Source: Prinia subflava (Eukaryota; Chordata; Aves; Passeriformes; Cisticolidae). Taken from it: a DNA stretch of 64,000 nucleotides. Position numbers and translations under genes: made by a program. The stretch spans positions 24,684,922 to 24,748,921 of the forward strand of contig NC_086248.1 of the NCBI RefSeq assembly GCF_021018805.1, in the 5' to 3' direction. Within the stretch, counting starts at the first letter, position 1. The number at the start of each line of letters is the position of its first letter. The notes below the pieces were generated by a model. That model worked only from the letters and a program-made list of their open reading frames with translations, was not told the origin of the DNA and did not search any database. Shown one piece after another: positions 1 to 13,600 of the stretch.

Positions 1-1604
1 TCTGGAGCAGATGAGCTCTGTTGGAATACTTCTACATGGGGTTTTCATAAAATTTTAACATCACCTTTCTATCTTACTGTCTCATTACCCTTCAACCTCT
101 TATGAAAGTGAAATGCCTGATTTAATTCTATTTCTCTAATCTGTATTTGGTCTGGCTGAGGAATTCATTTTCTCCACAGCAGCCCTCAGAGTGCTGTGCT
201 TTGCAGTGGTGGCTAGAAAGGTGTTGATAGCACACCAGTGCTTTGGGTATTGCTGAGCAGAGCTCCCTGCAACATCAAGGCTGTCTCCCCAAACCCCCTT
301 TTCCTGTAAGCTAGGCCCAGGCAAGGTCTCGGGAGACACAAATCCAGGCTAGGTGAAGAAAGGGATGAGAGCAGCCCTGCAGAGAAGGGCTTGTGCATGT
401 TGATAGATAAGAAACTTAAAATGACCAGGCAATGTGCACTTCCAGCCCAGAAAAGCAACTGCATCCTGGGCTGCATCAAAAGCAGTGTGGCCAGCAGGGC
501 AAGGGATGCATTCTCCCCCTCCACTCCACTCTCCTGAGTGTCCAGCTCCAGAGCCCCCAGTGTAAGAAGGATGTGAATCTACTGGATCAAGTCCAGCAGA
601 GGGCCATGAAGATGATTAGACAGCTGGAGCATGTCTCTCATGAAGAGAGACTGAGAGAGCAGGGGTTGTTCGGCCCAGAGAAGAGAAAGCTCTGGAGAGA
701 ACTTATAGCAACCTTCCAGTACCTAAAAGAGGCTTAGAAGAGAGCTAGAGAGTGTTTCACAAGGGTCTGTAATGACAGGACAAGAGGGAATGGCTTCAAA
801 TTCAAACTAGGCTTATTAGGAAGAAATTCCTTATTTTGAGGATGGTGAGGCACAGGGACAGGTTGCTCAGAGAAGGTGTGGATACCTCCTCCCTCTAAGT
901 GTTCAAGGCCAGGTTGGACAGGGCTTTCAGCCACCTCATCTAGTGGCAGGAACTGTCCCTGCCCACAACATGGGGGTTGGAACCAGGTGATCTTAAGGGT
1001 CCCTTTCCACATAACCATTCTATGGTTCTATGACATAGCAGGATGGATGACCTAAACTGAAATAGATATTCCACACCATAAAATGTCTGCTCAGCAATAA
1101 AAGCTAAAGGAAAGGGGGAGGAGATGATCTTTCATTATTGTGACATTTGTCTTCCAAACCTCTATGTGTACTGAAGTCCTGCTTCCCAGGAATTGGTGGA
1201 ACACACATGTTGACAGGAAGCAGAGAATAAATATTTTGTTTTACTTTGCTTCCACACATGGCTTTTCCTTTTACATTATTAAGCTGCCTTTCTCTTGACC
1301 CATGAGGTTTCTCTCATCTTATTTTCTTGATTTTTCCCTGTCCTCCTTAAGAGGGGAGTGATAGAACAGCTTGGTGGGCACCTGGAATTCATCCAAGGTC
1401 AACTCACCACAAATGCCTTCACACCAAGGCCTTTATCCTTCAGAAGAAAATTTTCAGGATGGACATATTATTGCTTTAAATGTGTCCAACTGTTATCTAA
1501 TAATGATGTATTTAGAGAAAGGATTTTGTTAAATAATGATCTATTATAAGAAAAGCACTTCCAAAAAAAGATGCAATAATTTAAAACTGGAAAGAAATAC
1601 TTAC
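1..1604 (-). other. COL21A1 intron 3' of c21 (partial)
   Basis: Contains the CR1 fragment at about 429-1033. Apart from that I see no exon or other element in it. The intron continues beyond the window. Confidence 0.8.
429..1033 (+). mobile_element. CR1 LINE, 5'-truncated 3' end
   Basis: Matches the 3' part of avian CR1 by recognition: 'cccagaaaagcaactgcatc', 'ctgggctgcatcaaaagcag', 'gaaggatgtgaatctactgg', 'gttcaaggccaggttggaca', ending ATTCTATGGTTCTATGA. The strand is plus, antisense to COL21A1. About 25-30 bases expected around 530-545 are missing. No intact reverse transcriptase is present, so it is dead. Confidence 0.9.
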
Positions 1605-1676
1605 CTTTAATCCCTGGGTACCAGGAATGCCTGGGTAGCCTGGTTCACCTGGAGCCCCTGGTACGCCTAGATCTCC
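1605..1676 (-). CDS. COL21A1: COL21A1 exon c21: Gly-X-Y helix, 72 nt
   Basis: Eight perfect triplets (residues 674-697), beginning GDLGVPGAPGEP and ending GTQGLK. The acceptor is ATTACTCAG and the donor GTAAGT. It is the last exon of the gene inside the window. Confidence 0.96.
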
Positions 1677-4600
1677 CTGAGTAATACAATAGCTGTGTGT
1701 CAGTGATGTGCTGTGTGTAAAAACACACACTGAATGTTTCTCAAGGCCACATGATACGCTTTGGCTATGCTATTTTGAAATTTTATAACTGAAGATGATT
1801 GAAATGTCTGAAGGATTTTTGAAGGAATGGTGCCATATCCAGTATCCATTTTTACTGTCTTTTAATACAGCTGATGTTTCAATATTACACAAAAAACACT
1901 ACCTTAATTAACAACTATGTTTGCAGGTTTGAACTTATCACCTGATTTTCACAGCCTAAAATCTAGTATAAAATTAATAAGAATATGTCATCAAATGGAT
2001 TCTGATGCAATATGATGTTATCTGTTTTACTGTGAAACAAACTGCCTTACAAATAACCAGGGGAAATAATGAAAAATAAGTAAATCATGAAAAAGTAAAT
2101 TCATTGCTTCTTTATCGAGAACACTTCTCAGCATTATATTTACCTTGGCTCCTGATGATCCTGGTTTCCCCTGTATTCCTGGTTCGCCTTTATCACCCTA
2201 TATAACAATGCAGGAGTGTGGCTGGTACATTATTATGTTTTGTCACACATGGTATGACTAGCAAACATAAACAGACACTGTTGAGAAACTGACTTTTAAA
2301 AACAGGCACAGGTAGTGACCATTACAGATAATTAACTGTCAGGAAAAAAGAGATACTGATGACAAAACATGATCTGCCAGCTTCTGTGCACCAACCCATC
2401 TCCATCTGTGTCATTTGCCTCACAGAGTCACATCAAGATTGTGTGTACTGACCTCTGATTTCCATCACGTTATTTAATTGTCTAAGTCAAAATATTTATT
2501 TATGTTCGGGTTTTTATTGCAGCCTATGGAATTAGACATATATTCAGCATGAGGATTTGCATTAAATCCAAGAATTATTGACTTCATGATGGACTTTCGT
2601 AAGAATGAGCTTATTAAGAATGATTCTTTAAGAAATAGCTTATATTCTAAGTCAAATAAGTATACAAAATAAAATCATTTTTCACAGACAAAAATAAAGC
2701 TAATTAATTTGTAGTTGTGTCATAGTTATTCAATCTTCTTTACTATAGAAAACATTGACACTTAAGTAAATGCTACTGTCAGTATACAATTATAAATAAA
2801 TGCATATGCACTTTTGGCTGTAAAATAAGGTATGGGGGAAAGGGATTTAAATGTAAATACAAATATTGGGAAATAGATTCTATATTACTAAACTATTCTC
2901 TAGGACATACAATTCAATGCTAGCTTTTGAGAGCACTGGTAAAATTAGTTCTTGCTGTGGCTGCGGTGCAATCAATAAAGTTACATTTGAAGTAAGTTTG
3001 GCTCCTTGGGTGGAAGAAACAGCACATTACATTATTGAACACAATTAGAACATAAATAAACGTAATATGGGAAAGTTCAGATGTATACTGAGAATTATCT
3101 GGTTCCAGCATTGCAGAACATTTTCCAGGACTGTAAAGCTGAAACAAAGTTTCGTGTCCATTTCCGCGATTGTTAAATCCTCGCGGGATGGCAGGCGTCA
3201 TTTACTGAGTTACATTAACCTCTCTTGAGAGGGACCTATCCTAGAAGGCAGCACAGGGAAAATCACACAGCTGCTCACCAATACACCAAAAAATGAGCTG
3301 CAAACTCCTGGCATTGTCCAGATCAAATCTTCATACAAAGCAGTCGTTTATCAAAGTCACAAGCAAATTGACGCCAACACTTACCTTAGGCCCAGGAGCT
3401 CCAGGCAGACCAAGTGAACCTTCTGGTCCCATCAAACCCTATTTATGAAAAATACAGAGACATTTCTGTACTAAAACAGAGGAATAAGGAGTATTGTATT
3501 AGTAGCATCATTGTTCTATTTCTTTACTGAAATCAACAGTAAATTTTATCTTATTACTATACAGGCTCTAATTTTGATACAGTATAGTGGATATTTTAGA
3601 CCTTCTATGTCTATGGTCTAATGAAGGGCTACTGTGCATAGCAAAAAAAAAAATACAGGAGAAAAGAACAGTGCTGTCATGGAATACTCCAGAGAGAAAA
3701 AAATTCTGCAGCTGAAGACCCAGTCTGTAATGCATCCTTAGTTATAACTGAAAGTGACACAAAAGTTTCTTGGTTTCTGTTTAGGGTTTCCAAAACTGGC
3801 AAAAGTATTTGTGGCATTTCACAATTCTCTTTCTCCTTTCTGACCGTGTGTTGCCATATCTTGACTCCTTGTGCAAAACTTATGGAGATTTATCAGGAGC
3901 AGTTAGCTTTCGGGGCCACACCTTTGCATCTTCTGTAAAATCTTCAGAGTTTTCTTCAGTTTTCTGGTATTTCAGCTCTGTTTTACCATTAATCAAAGAT
4001 TGACACAAATTAACCACAGAATAATTCATGTTTCTTGACTTCTTTATGGTAAGAAAATACTGATCACCAAAACTTTCCATCAATAAATACAGCACTTATT
4101 CTTTAGGCCATAGACACTCTACCACCTCACTTACATTATTTCTAAGGAAACCCACATCAGTCTTTGGATTACAGAAGTGACATATGCTCACAAAAAAAGC
4201 CCCTCATTCATTTTATTTTATACAATGCAGAAATCCTATTTGTACAGAATAGCTTATTTTTTAAAAAAATTAATCAGCTATGTGTATATATGCATATTGA
4301 CCTGCAAACACACACCAGAGAAGGTAAATCAGAAAATACATTTAGTATAATTACAGGTCAAGAATACATCTGCAGGAAAAGGAGAACTAAAATGAATACA
4401 TCTGCAGGAAAATGAGAACTAAAATCAAATTTTCCTGGTTTCCCTTCTTGCACTTTCATTACTAGGCCATATTGAACTTGTTTTGTTTAAAAAATTATGC
4501 AGAGACTAAATGAAATCAGCACACTGCAAGATGGAAATCCTCAGATGCAATAGAGGAAAAGCTTGTGAACATAATCTGGCAACTATATAAAATTAGAAGA

Positions 4601-7600
4601 GAAGAGAATGTCCTGAACAAAAATGTAGAACAATTCAGGGACACAAAATGTACCATTATTGTCCTGTTTTCCAGAGCTGACATTATATGGCAGGTAAATT
4701 AATAAATTGCTGATGTTGGCCATGCAATAGGAATAGTCATTACTGAAGCAGAACTTGTTACTGAAAAATTTTCCCAAGCTATTAATAGACCATCCACAAG
4801 CTTTCCATCTGTGTTTTCTGGAACAAACATATTCAATGTGACTAATACAAGGAAAATCCCACTATCTTTTCTGGTTTAAATTCCCAAATGCCATATAACA
4901 TGTTCAGATATTCCATGCATCAATCTCCTATTTAATTTATCAGGTGACAAAAAAAATACATTGACTGAATTGACAGGAAAGAGGAATAAATTATTTTCAA
5001 GTGTATCATGAACCAGATGTTATTTATTCAAATAAAATTTGAAGAAAATATGATAGGTGAGTTAAATAAATATGAGCACTTTGGAATTCCATGAGGCTTT
5101 ATTGGAGTTGATGACATAGCCTTCCCTCTGGCATTTTGTTCAACTTTGCTCAGAAATAAATGGAAAAAAAAATCCAGTAACAGGCAATAAAAATTGTTAG
5201 GAGGCACAGGTGAGAGAACAAATGTTCATGTGTTAACTAAGAGTAGGGACATTTGAACTTCCAGTTCAGGCAGTGTTTCATCGAAATTTGGAATTTTCAT
5301 CTGGAAAACTACAATAACTGGTTGTCAAGGAAATCTATTTTTTCCAGAGATCTTTAGGAGGTAGCTGGAAAGTCCTCTAAGTTCAGGAAAAGAAAATTAA
5401 CCTCTTTATACAAAAAAGGCTTTCTAACAGCTGTAATGTAGTGATTGTATCTGTGGTAGTTAGGAAAGGAAGGGACGCATTTTGGATCAGGGCTAAGTAT
5501 ATACTGTGTAGGAAATGCTAAATGTACTGGATGACAGAGTAGCCCAGAAATTTTAAAATTCCAAATTTCAATTTCTGTCTACAGAAAACTACATCAGAAA
5601 ACAAAAACTACATCAGCTTTAACTGATTATCTATTTTATTAAAGAAGGAGGGGAGTTTTGGAGAGAGGAGGGAAGGGAAGGGAAGGGAAGGGAAGGGAAG
5701 GGAAGGGAAGGGAAGGGAAGGGAAGGGAAGGGAAGGGAAGGGAAGGGAAGGGAAGGGAAGGGAAGGGAAGGGAAGGGAAGGGAAGGGAAGGGAAGGGAAG
5801 GGAAGGGAAGGGAAGGGAAGGGAAGGGAAGGGAAGGGAAGGGAAGGGAAGGGAAGGGAAGGGAAGGGAAGGGAAGGGAAGGGAAGGGAAGGGAAGGGAAG
5901 GGAAGGGAAGGGAAGGGAAGGGAAGGGAAGGGAAGGGAAGGGAAGGGAAGGGAAGGGAAGGGAAGGGAAGGGAAGGGAAGGGAAGGGAAGGGAAGGGAAG
6001 GGAAGGGAAGGGAAGGGAAGGGAAGGGAAGGGAAGGGAAGGGAAGGGAAGGGAAGGGAAGGGAAGGGAAGGGAAGGGAAGGGAAGGGAAGGGAAGGGAAG
6101 GGAAGGGAAGGGAAGGGAAGGGAAGGGAAGGGAAGGGAAGGGAAGGGAAGGGAAGGGAAGGGAAGGGAAGGGAAGGGAAGGGAAGGGAAGGGAAGGGAAG
6201 GGAAGGGAAGGGAAGGGAAGGGAAGGGAAGGGAAGGGAAGGGAAGGGACACTCCAGCACACCAGTATATAAATGATGCTTAGGTCAGTAGTTACTTTCAT
6301 ACCCAGATGGCTAATTTAGCATGCAGTGACATGTAATTACGCCAGACTGCACACACCACGATAGTCAAACATTGCTGTTGCTAACCTCCATCCAAACAAG
6401 GATGTAGCATCGTACGGCAACAGTGACCATCGTGTCCAGGGAAGTACAAGTCGCCAGCAAGGAAAACAGACGAGACAGTCCTCTGTTTGTTAAGCAGGAG
6501 GATCCATATTTATTTCCTCCAGGACTGGGGAGAGAGAAGAAGGCGAAGAGGAAGACCAAGAAAGGGACAGGGGCCGAGTAGTGGGGTTTTATAGGGTGTT
6601 GTAGGGGCAGAGTTTTAGGGTTTGGTCAAAAGAGGTATTAACATAAGGAGAGCAAGATCAGATTTCAGCCTCTTAGGAACGGGAGGATTCCACACAAGGA
6701 TTGTCTTCAGAACAGTGAATACAGCAGTGGGATGTAAGCCCAAGAAATTTTGCTACCAGGTCTGACCTTACACACTCCAGAATATGATAACCTTAGCTAG
6801 GTTAAAGAGATTCAGCAAGGAGGAGAGAGGATTAAAAGGTCAACATTGAGATCCTTGGCATCCTCTTCCTTCAAGGTTCCTGTCATCCAACCAAGTGAGG
6901 CACAAGCCACCACAATACCCCTGCAGTCACTGCAAGTGGGAAAGAATGGTCCCTGAAAAGATTATTTCTGTCATGCAAGGAAAATTAGGTACTAAGATGG
7001 TCTTAACAGTGTGACCATAGTGATGATTGAGAAATTAATATCAAAGCCCTTTTACAGAACCACTGAGTATTCTGTATTTGTCCTTGAAGATATAAACATG
7101 TACTATCTCTACTTTTAACCACTACTAAGTGACATCAGAATCCCCTTTGTCTATCAAAATGGATGAAATCCAGCCTGACTACTATATGTCAAGGAGAAGT
7201 TCACTGATGAAGATTTTCATAGGGAGAGACCTCAAAAAAAGATGGGAGAGATAAATTGTGAGACAGACAAGTTATTAAACTGAAATAAAATATAATTTCT
7301 TAACAACCATCAAAATCCAAGAACTCATAAAAACGTACTCTCACCTCTTGTCAAAATATTTAGAAGCTTAAAGTAATGGCAAATCTAACAGAAAAAAACA
7401 GTTCACAGCTTTCAGCCGGAATTTCCATGCAGCAAATGTCACTAAGCTAAAAACTTACATTTGCCATAGCTTTGTCTTTCCAACCTGCAAATGCTAGTTT
7501 GCTCCTGTATTTGTCATTGCATGCTTGTTTAAGACAAGTAGAGAATGAAAACACCAGAATTATTTGCTCATAATAACACAATTTTGAAACTTACAGTATC

Positions 7601-10600
7601 TCCTGGTGACCCTTTTGCTCCTGGTTGACCTGGCGGTCCAATCTCACCCTGTATTTTTTACATAAAGAGAAAAATTCTATGACTAATGCATGTAAGCTTA
7701 ACATTTTTTAGTATGTTCCTTAACTATGTAGATTTAGTCAGTTAAGATTGTTTCTCAATGTATTATTAAATTAGCATGGTTCCTTTTAAACTATTCATTA
7801 CTTCTGGAACAGTTGAAATAAAACCTAATATGAGATTTTTAAGCATGCCATGAATTGTCTCCACTCTTTTGCATGATTTGATGTCATAAATCCCCACTAT
7901 GAAAACTCTTCTCTAAGCCTGAACTCTTAGTTTGGAATGGGTATATATAGTATAGCTTTTAACTGTGTTTTGAAAAACTAATAGTACCTTTTGTCCTTTT
8001 GCTCCTTGATTTCCAGGAATTCCAGGGATTCCCTGAGAAGGAAAAAGAAAACCATTTAAATATATGTAATTATTTCACCAGAATTTTTTTAGCATTTGCC
8101 TAAATGATATGGGTTCTTTAAAATATGGGCAGGAACAAGCAGAACAAAACAAAGCAAAGCAAAACAAAACAAAACAACAACAAAATAAAAACCAATGACA
8201 AAAACCTCAAGAATAACAAAATACCTCAAAGCATCAAAAACACATAGGAGAAAGAGCTTCAGCTGGAAATATGCAGACTACTCAAGGGATACAGTGAAAC
8301 ACTAATGTTGAATTGTCCCCCACTGCTTTTGTTGCAGGAGTCTGTGTCTACTGCTCAGCAGGCTCACGTGCTCTTGCTTGCTCCAAAACCTTGACTGACA
8401 CATGGAAAGAAACCATTTTACATTATCCATAAGATTTCCTACATAAGTTAAAGCAAAAGCCCTGGTTAACAGGATCATCAGCATGACAGATCACCTTCTC
8501 TAAAATACAGTGACTTTAAAGAGACAGATATAGTTTTACTTGATGTATACTAACTTCCATCTTCATAAATACTAGAAGACTGCTGCCATTTCCTCAGCAC
8601 CATTGCTCATTCAGCTCTACAATACATCTCACATTTTTCTAACAGTGATCATTTAATCAGACACGATTCAGGTTAAAACTCTGTATATGCTTAATGCATA
8701 AGTCAATATTCAGTTAGTCCATTTTTTCCTCTCAAGTAAGAACTATTCAAATTTGTTGGACAGACAATGTTCTTACTTGTACCATAACTAATCTGCAGCA
8801 AGAATTTGGCCTACAAACTTTACATTTTAATCTAATATTGAAAATAATTTGTTGCAGTGAAGACAAGATGACTGTTCTAGACACCACTGAAACAAATACA
8901 TTCTATGGGGAAAAAATAACATGAATGTAACAACCACAACCTAATAGTTTCCATATGAATTACATCTGTGCAAAAGACAGTTCCATTGTTTTGCACTTTA
9001 CACCCACTTTTAGTAAATAATGACCCCACTGAGTAGAAACAGTTCATTGGTCAATGACATATGAGTTAACAATCATATCCTGAGCATTTTACAGACCATC
9101 AAAAATCCAATGTATCTGTCATTAAAGGAAGAGATCAAATAATGCAATAAAAAGAACTTGAAAATAATGCCTCGTACTAAGACTTCCACTCACATTATGT
9201 TACATAACTCTTCTTAACTTTTGTCCAAAACCTTCTTAGATCTTTCGCATAAAGAGATGGGAAATAGGACGTTTTTCACCACATTTAGGAACTTCCAGAC
9301 CCCTCTGTGAGTTCTCAATATAATTATTTAATATAATTATAACATTTAATAATGTAGTTATTTATTTCTGTATCTGTAAAATATAAAAATCAAATTATGA
9401 GTATCTGTACCTGTAATATAAACCAGAATTTAATGTATGCTGAAAAAATCCCACTAGGCAGGAACCTTCTTGTTCTGAATATACCAGGGATTTCCAGTTA
9501 CATTCCTATGCAATTTGGAGGGCTGAGAGAACACAGTTCCACACTCTTATCCAACACAATAAATTATTTACCATGAAATAAGCATGCCTAAAAGAGGATA
9601 CACCATGTCTGCTGAGATGAGTTGATCTTTCTTGCATTAAAAAAATTGCTGGTACACAACATTCAATGACAAAGAAAGATGAAACTCCAAGAAAAACTGT
9701 CAAACTAATTCATATTTCCTTCTCTTTCTCCCCCCTTTTTTCCCTTTCTCACTGACTCTTCACTACAGAGGTATGTGGGACTTAGGCTCTTAAGTGAGAG
9801 CTGGTCTAGACCCTTAAAATTCCCTTATGGTTCACTGACATTCACTCAGCTAAGAATGAAAATATCACTTATGCTGATGTAAGTGATTTTCAGAGTACAT
9901 GGGGTGGAGATTTTCAGTTACTCTCCACATGTAGGCTGGCACAAAATGAGAATGAAGTGGCTAATTTGGTCATACAGAATGACTATTTCCCATGACTTGT
10001 TTTTCTGTGTAACTTCCATGCTTAAGTAATTACAAAGACTAATTTCTGTAGGATCGGGCCCAGAATACCTACAAATTAAAACCGATTGCCTTGTAATTAT
10101 CTATCCCACTATATTGCTTTCGTTTACATGGATAATCTCTGGTTATGCCAATTAGAATTATCTGCATTTTCTGAGAAGACAAGGTTAAAAGGTAGTTTAG
10201 ATATCAAGAGTTTCTCACCTAACTTTTAAGTCAAAAGTCAAATCAAGCTTTGGAAATGTATCTTGTTCCCAAACAGAGATTTCATCTGCAATACAAATCC
10301 TTAGTTTTTTTGTTTTGGTTTTGGTTTTTGTTTTTTTGGGTTTTTTGGGGGTTTTTTTGTAGTCCCACGAGTAATAAGACATTTTGAATCGAAAGTTATA
10401 TTTAATAAGATGACATAACACTAACTAAACTGTCAAAGAAACCTTACTTTAATTATCAAAAATGCATTCTAACTTTAAAGTATGAGGCAAAGCAATTAGT
10501 TTTACTCCATTTGTAAGACAAAAAAATATATTTTGAAGAGTATATTGCAACTAAAATTATCACAAATGCCTGTGTTTAATCAAAACTTAATATGAAACAC

Positions 10601-13600
10601 ATTCATCATGCAATTTTCTGCCACTAAGGGAAAAACAATGCTTGGAACTGCTACAAATAGGAAAACTGCCACCCACTGGGAGTAATAGAATCAATGTTGT
10701 GGAATAGTTCATGATTCACTGGCCTATAGAAAAAAAACTGCCCTGAGGGATGTCCTTTGCAAAGCTATCGAGCACATTTTTTTCATATAAAATATGGAAA
10801 CAACTTGTAGTTCTAAAGTTCCTTTTTCCTTGTCTTTCCAGAAAATGCTTGTTAAATGGTTTGTATATATCACATATGCAGTTACAACACCAACAGAAAA
10901 TTGCATTACATTTCTAGCCAGAATATCTAAAAATCAAACCATCTACTCTGCTTTACTGATTTCTGTCCTTGTATGAGTTGGAGAATTTCCATACTTCTGA
11001 TTTGGTTCATTTGTTCCCCTTTTTCTTTTGCATCAAACTTCACGTAAGGTTTATTCAGTATTTCTTCATATTTAAAAATTAAGTGAATAACAAGTACTGC
11101 CTCAGTTCTTTCAGTATCAATCCAACTTTTTCAATTGCCTTCATGCATTCCAATGCCTTCCTCCTTTATCTGAAATTTCCCCTTAAATGAGACGTCTTCC
11201 CTTACCCCATAAAAGCCTGTAACATTATTCATTATTTTAGCCCTAATTAGCAAGTTCTATAATCACATGAAATGTAAAGCCAGTGAGACAGTCTAGCAAA
11301 TATAATTCCTTGGTTTAAAATCATGTTCATTCCAAAAATCCCCAACTGCAGTTTTATCACACACTGCTGAGTTTGTCCCTAAAAACTAATGTCATCGTGT
11401 ACCTGTCTGGCAGATAACCAAGATTTTTGGAGACTGGGTATGGACTGCTGTCCTTTTTGTTTACTCAGCCTCTGTTGCTTGTTTAATCTTCTACCCTGTC
11501 TCACCTATGTGTACTTAGAAGCCTGTCAGCTTTCTAAGGTCTGGTTAGGCTTGGGAAGGCTTTGCAGGGTACCCAGGACCTAAAATGACACTTGAATGCC
11601 TGTTGATAATGGAAATAATCTCTAGTGCCACTGATAGTGCTTTTGACAGTAGATCTACCTTCTGAAAAAGATGTCACTCTGCTCTAAGAACTGTGTCGTG
11701 CATGCCAGATGCTGCAGCTGTCCTCACACAGCTCCAATGGCTCTTGGTGGCCATGCCCAGGCAGCCAGATCCCACACACCTTCATGTCTACGTCTGTCTC
11801 AGTAACACTGCAAAATGAAGCTCATCTCAATATACAACCAAATTCCTGGATGCAGTCTTCCTCAGCTGCAGCCTGCACAGCTGGGACTTCAGAAAGCATT
11901 AATTTGTTTCTCTTGTGATGATAAACCCCAATTATGACAGTTATAAAATTCTGTATAAATATTCTACTTTATTCCAGTTTCAGCAATTTAAATAAATCTT
12001 CCATTCTTTGATAATATCTGGCAGATAGAAAGGATTCAACTGTAATAGAGTGGATTTAACTGTAAGAGGAAAATGTTTTCACAATCTCTGGAAAAAATTT
12101 CTTGTAGTTTTCATTAATCATGAGGTGTCTATTTTTGTTTTGGGTTATATTAAACAGATGGACTTTCTTCCATGCAGCCCCACAAAAAATCCATTAAGGA
12201 AATTGCCTGGGGCCTTATATACAGTTTAACAAGATGTAAGCATTTTTACTTAAGACACAAGATACATTTCTCAAAATATTTCCTGCTTTTTCTAGCTGGT
12301 ACCAAGATTGTCTGCATCCCCCTCATGGTTAATTTTATGCTTGCAAACAGCAAAAGAAACCATGCAGAAGACCTTTTTTTAGAAGAAAACAAAACCTATC
12401 TTAGTATTAAAATGAGTACATATTAGCTCATTTCTATCCTCTATTTTCTGCTACTGTCCTTAATATTCCCCATTTCTTCAATGCCTAATAGGACAGGATA
12501 CCCTATTATGGAAAGCAGGAATTTCTAGGCTACAGGTACATATCCATAATCATAAAATTTTATCTCTTCTCTGGAAGATGTAAAATTATAGAGTGTTTCC
12601 AAAAGCTCTTCTGTTATGAGCAAACTGCTTTGCAGTCAATTCCCCAGGCAGATGTAGAGAACTTTAGTATAATTGTCATTATTATCTTATTTTCTTCTGA
12701 TAAAAAGATGGGTTTACTAGCATGTATGAGTACCCTGATTTATGTTTCAATCAAATGGTTCCTTCCACTCTGAAAAATCTGCAGTTCTGATTCTGGGAAG
12801 ACCCTAAAAGATCTTACATAAATTACAGCAACAGAACAAGATACACAAAAGATATCTATCTATCCACATGTTCCCATGATCCCTTTAAACACCTGGAAAA
12901 CACAACTCTTTATGTATTACAGATCCTTACTTGAAAAAGCCTACTTGATGATACATGAGAGATTTACTGGAGACATGCAAAAAAGTACAAGTCAAGCCAT
13001 AATTTGGATGAAAGTACAACAATCAAAACACTTTTTAAAGGATTATAGCAAATCCTTGATAATCCTAATAGAATGAAAGAGACAAACCAAATGTGGATAA
13101 TAGATAAAAGTGGAAAAGAAATTCAACAAAGCAGAATCTGCTACTACTCAGTAGTTGTAATTGATGAGAGAAAAAAAAAAAGGGCTACATAAAAAGAAGC
13201 ATTCCCACAGTCATAATGACTATCCACCAGACTAGCATAGCAGCTTTAAATTAAGTTCAGGAAAGGAAAAAACGTTACCAAGGTCTTTGCAGTTATAAGA
13301 CCACAGTTTTCAAACACTTTTTTTGGCAAATCAGTTATTAGCAATAAAACACACATGTTAAATGTGGAACAAAGTGACTCCTGCTGCATTGCCAGCAACA
13401 CAGACATTGGAAAACTATAACCTGAAAGCTGGAAATACTAAAAAAAATAATGAAAATTGTGTATATCTTGTCACAGGCTGAAACTGGTGTTACTCTTGTT
13501 TCTTCTAAAGAACCCTCAAAAAATATGAGCATCAGACTTGCCAAATCATCACGGATACAAAGGTGGGCAAACAAAATTGAACTCCCAGCCCTGCAGGTGA

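Larger units (their letters stand above)
3439..7594 (-). other. COL21A1 intron c18-c19
   Basis: A 4.2-kb intron carrying a 32-nt tandem duplication (4363-4425), the AAGGG-type array (5670-6248) and a small LTR (6403-6694). Otherwise featureless AT-rich DNA. Confidence 0.7.

Noticed and set aside
5608..6300. Open frames of over 200 codons on both strands (repeating Arg-Glu-Gly-Lys-Gly or Leu-Pro-Phe-Pro-Ser)
   Set aside because: Pure translation of the GGAAG array; a 5-bp repeat without stops opens every frame. Not genes.
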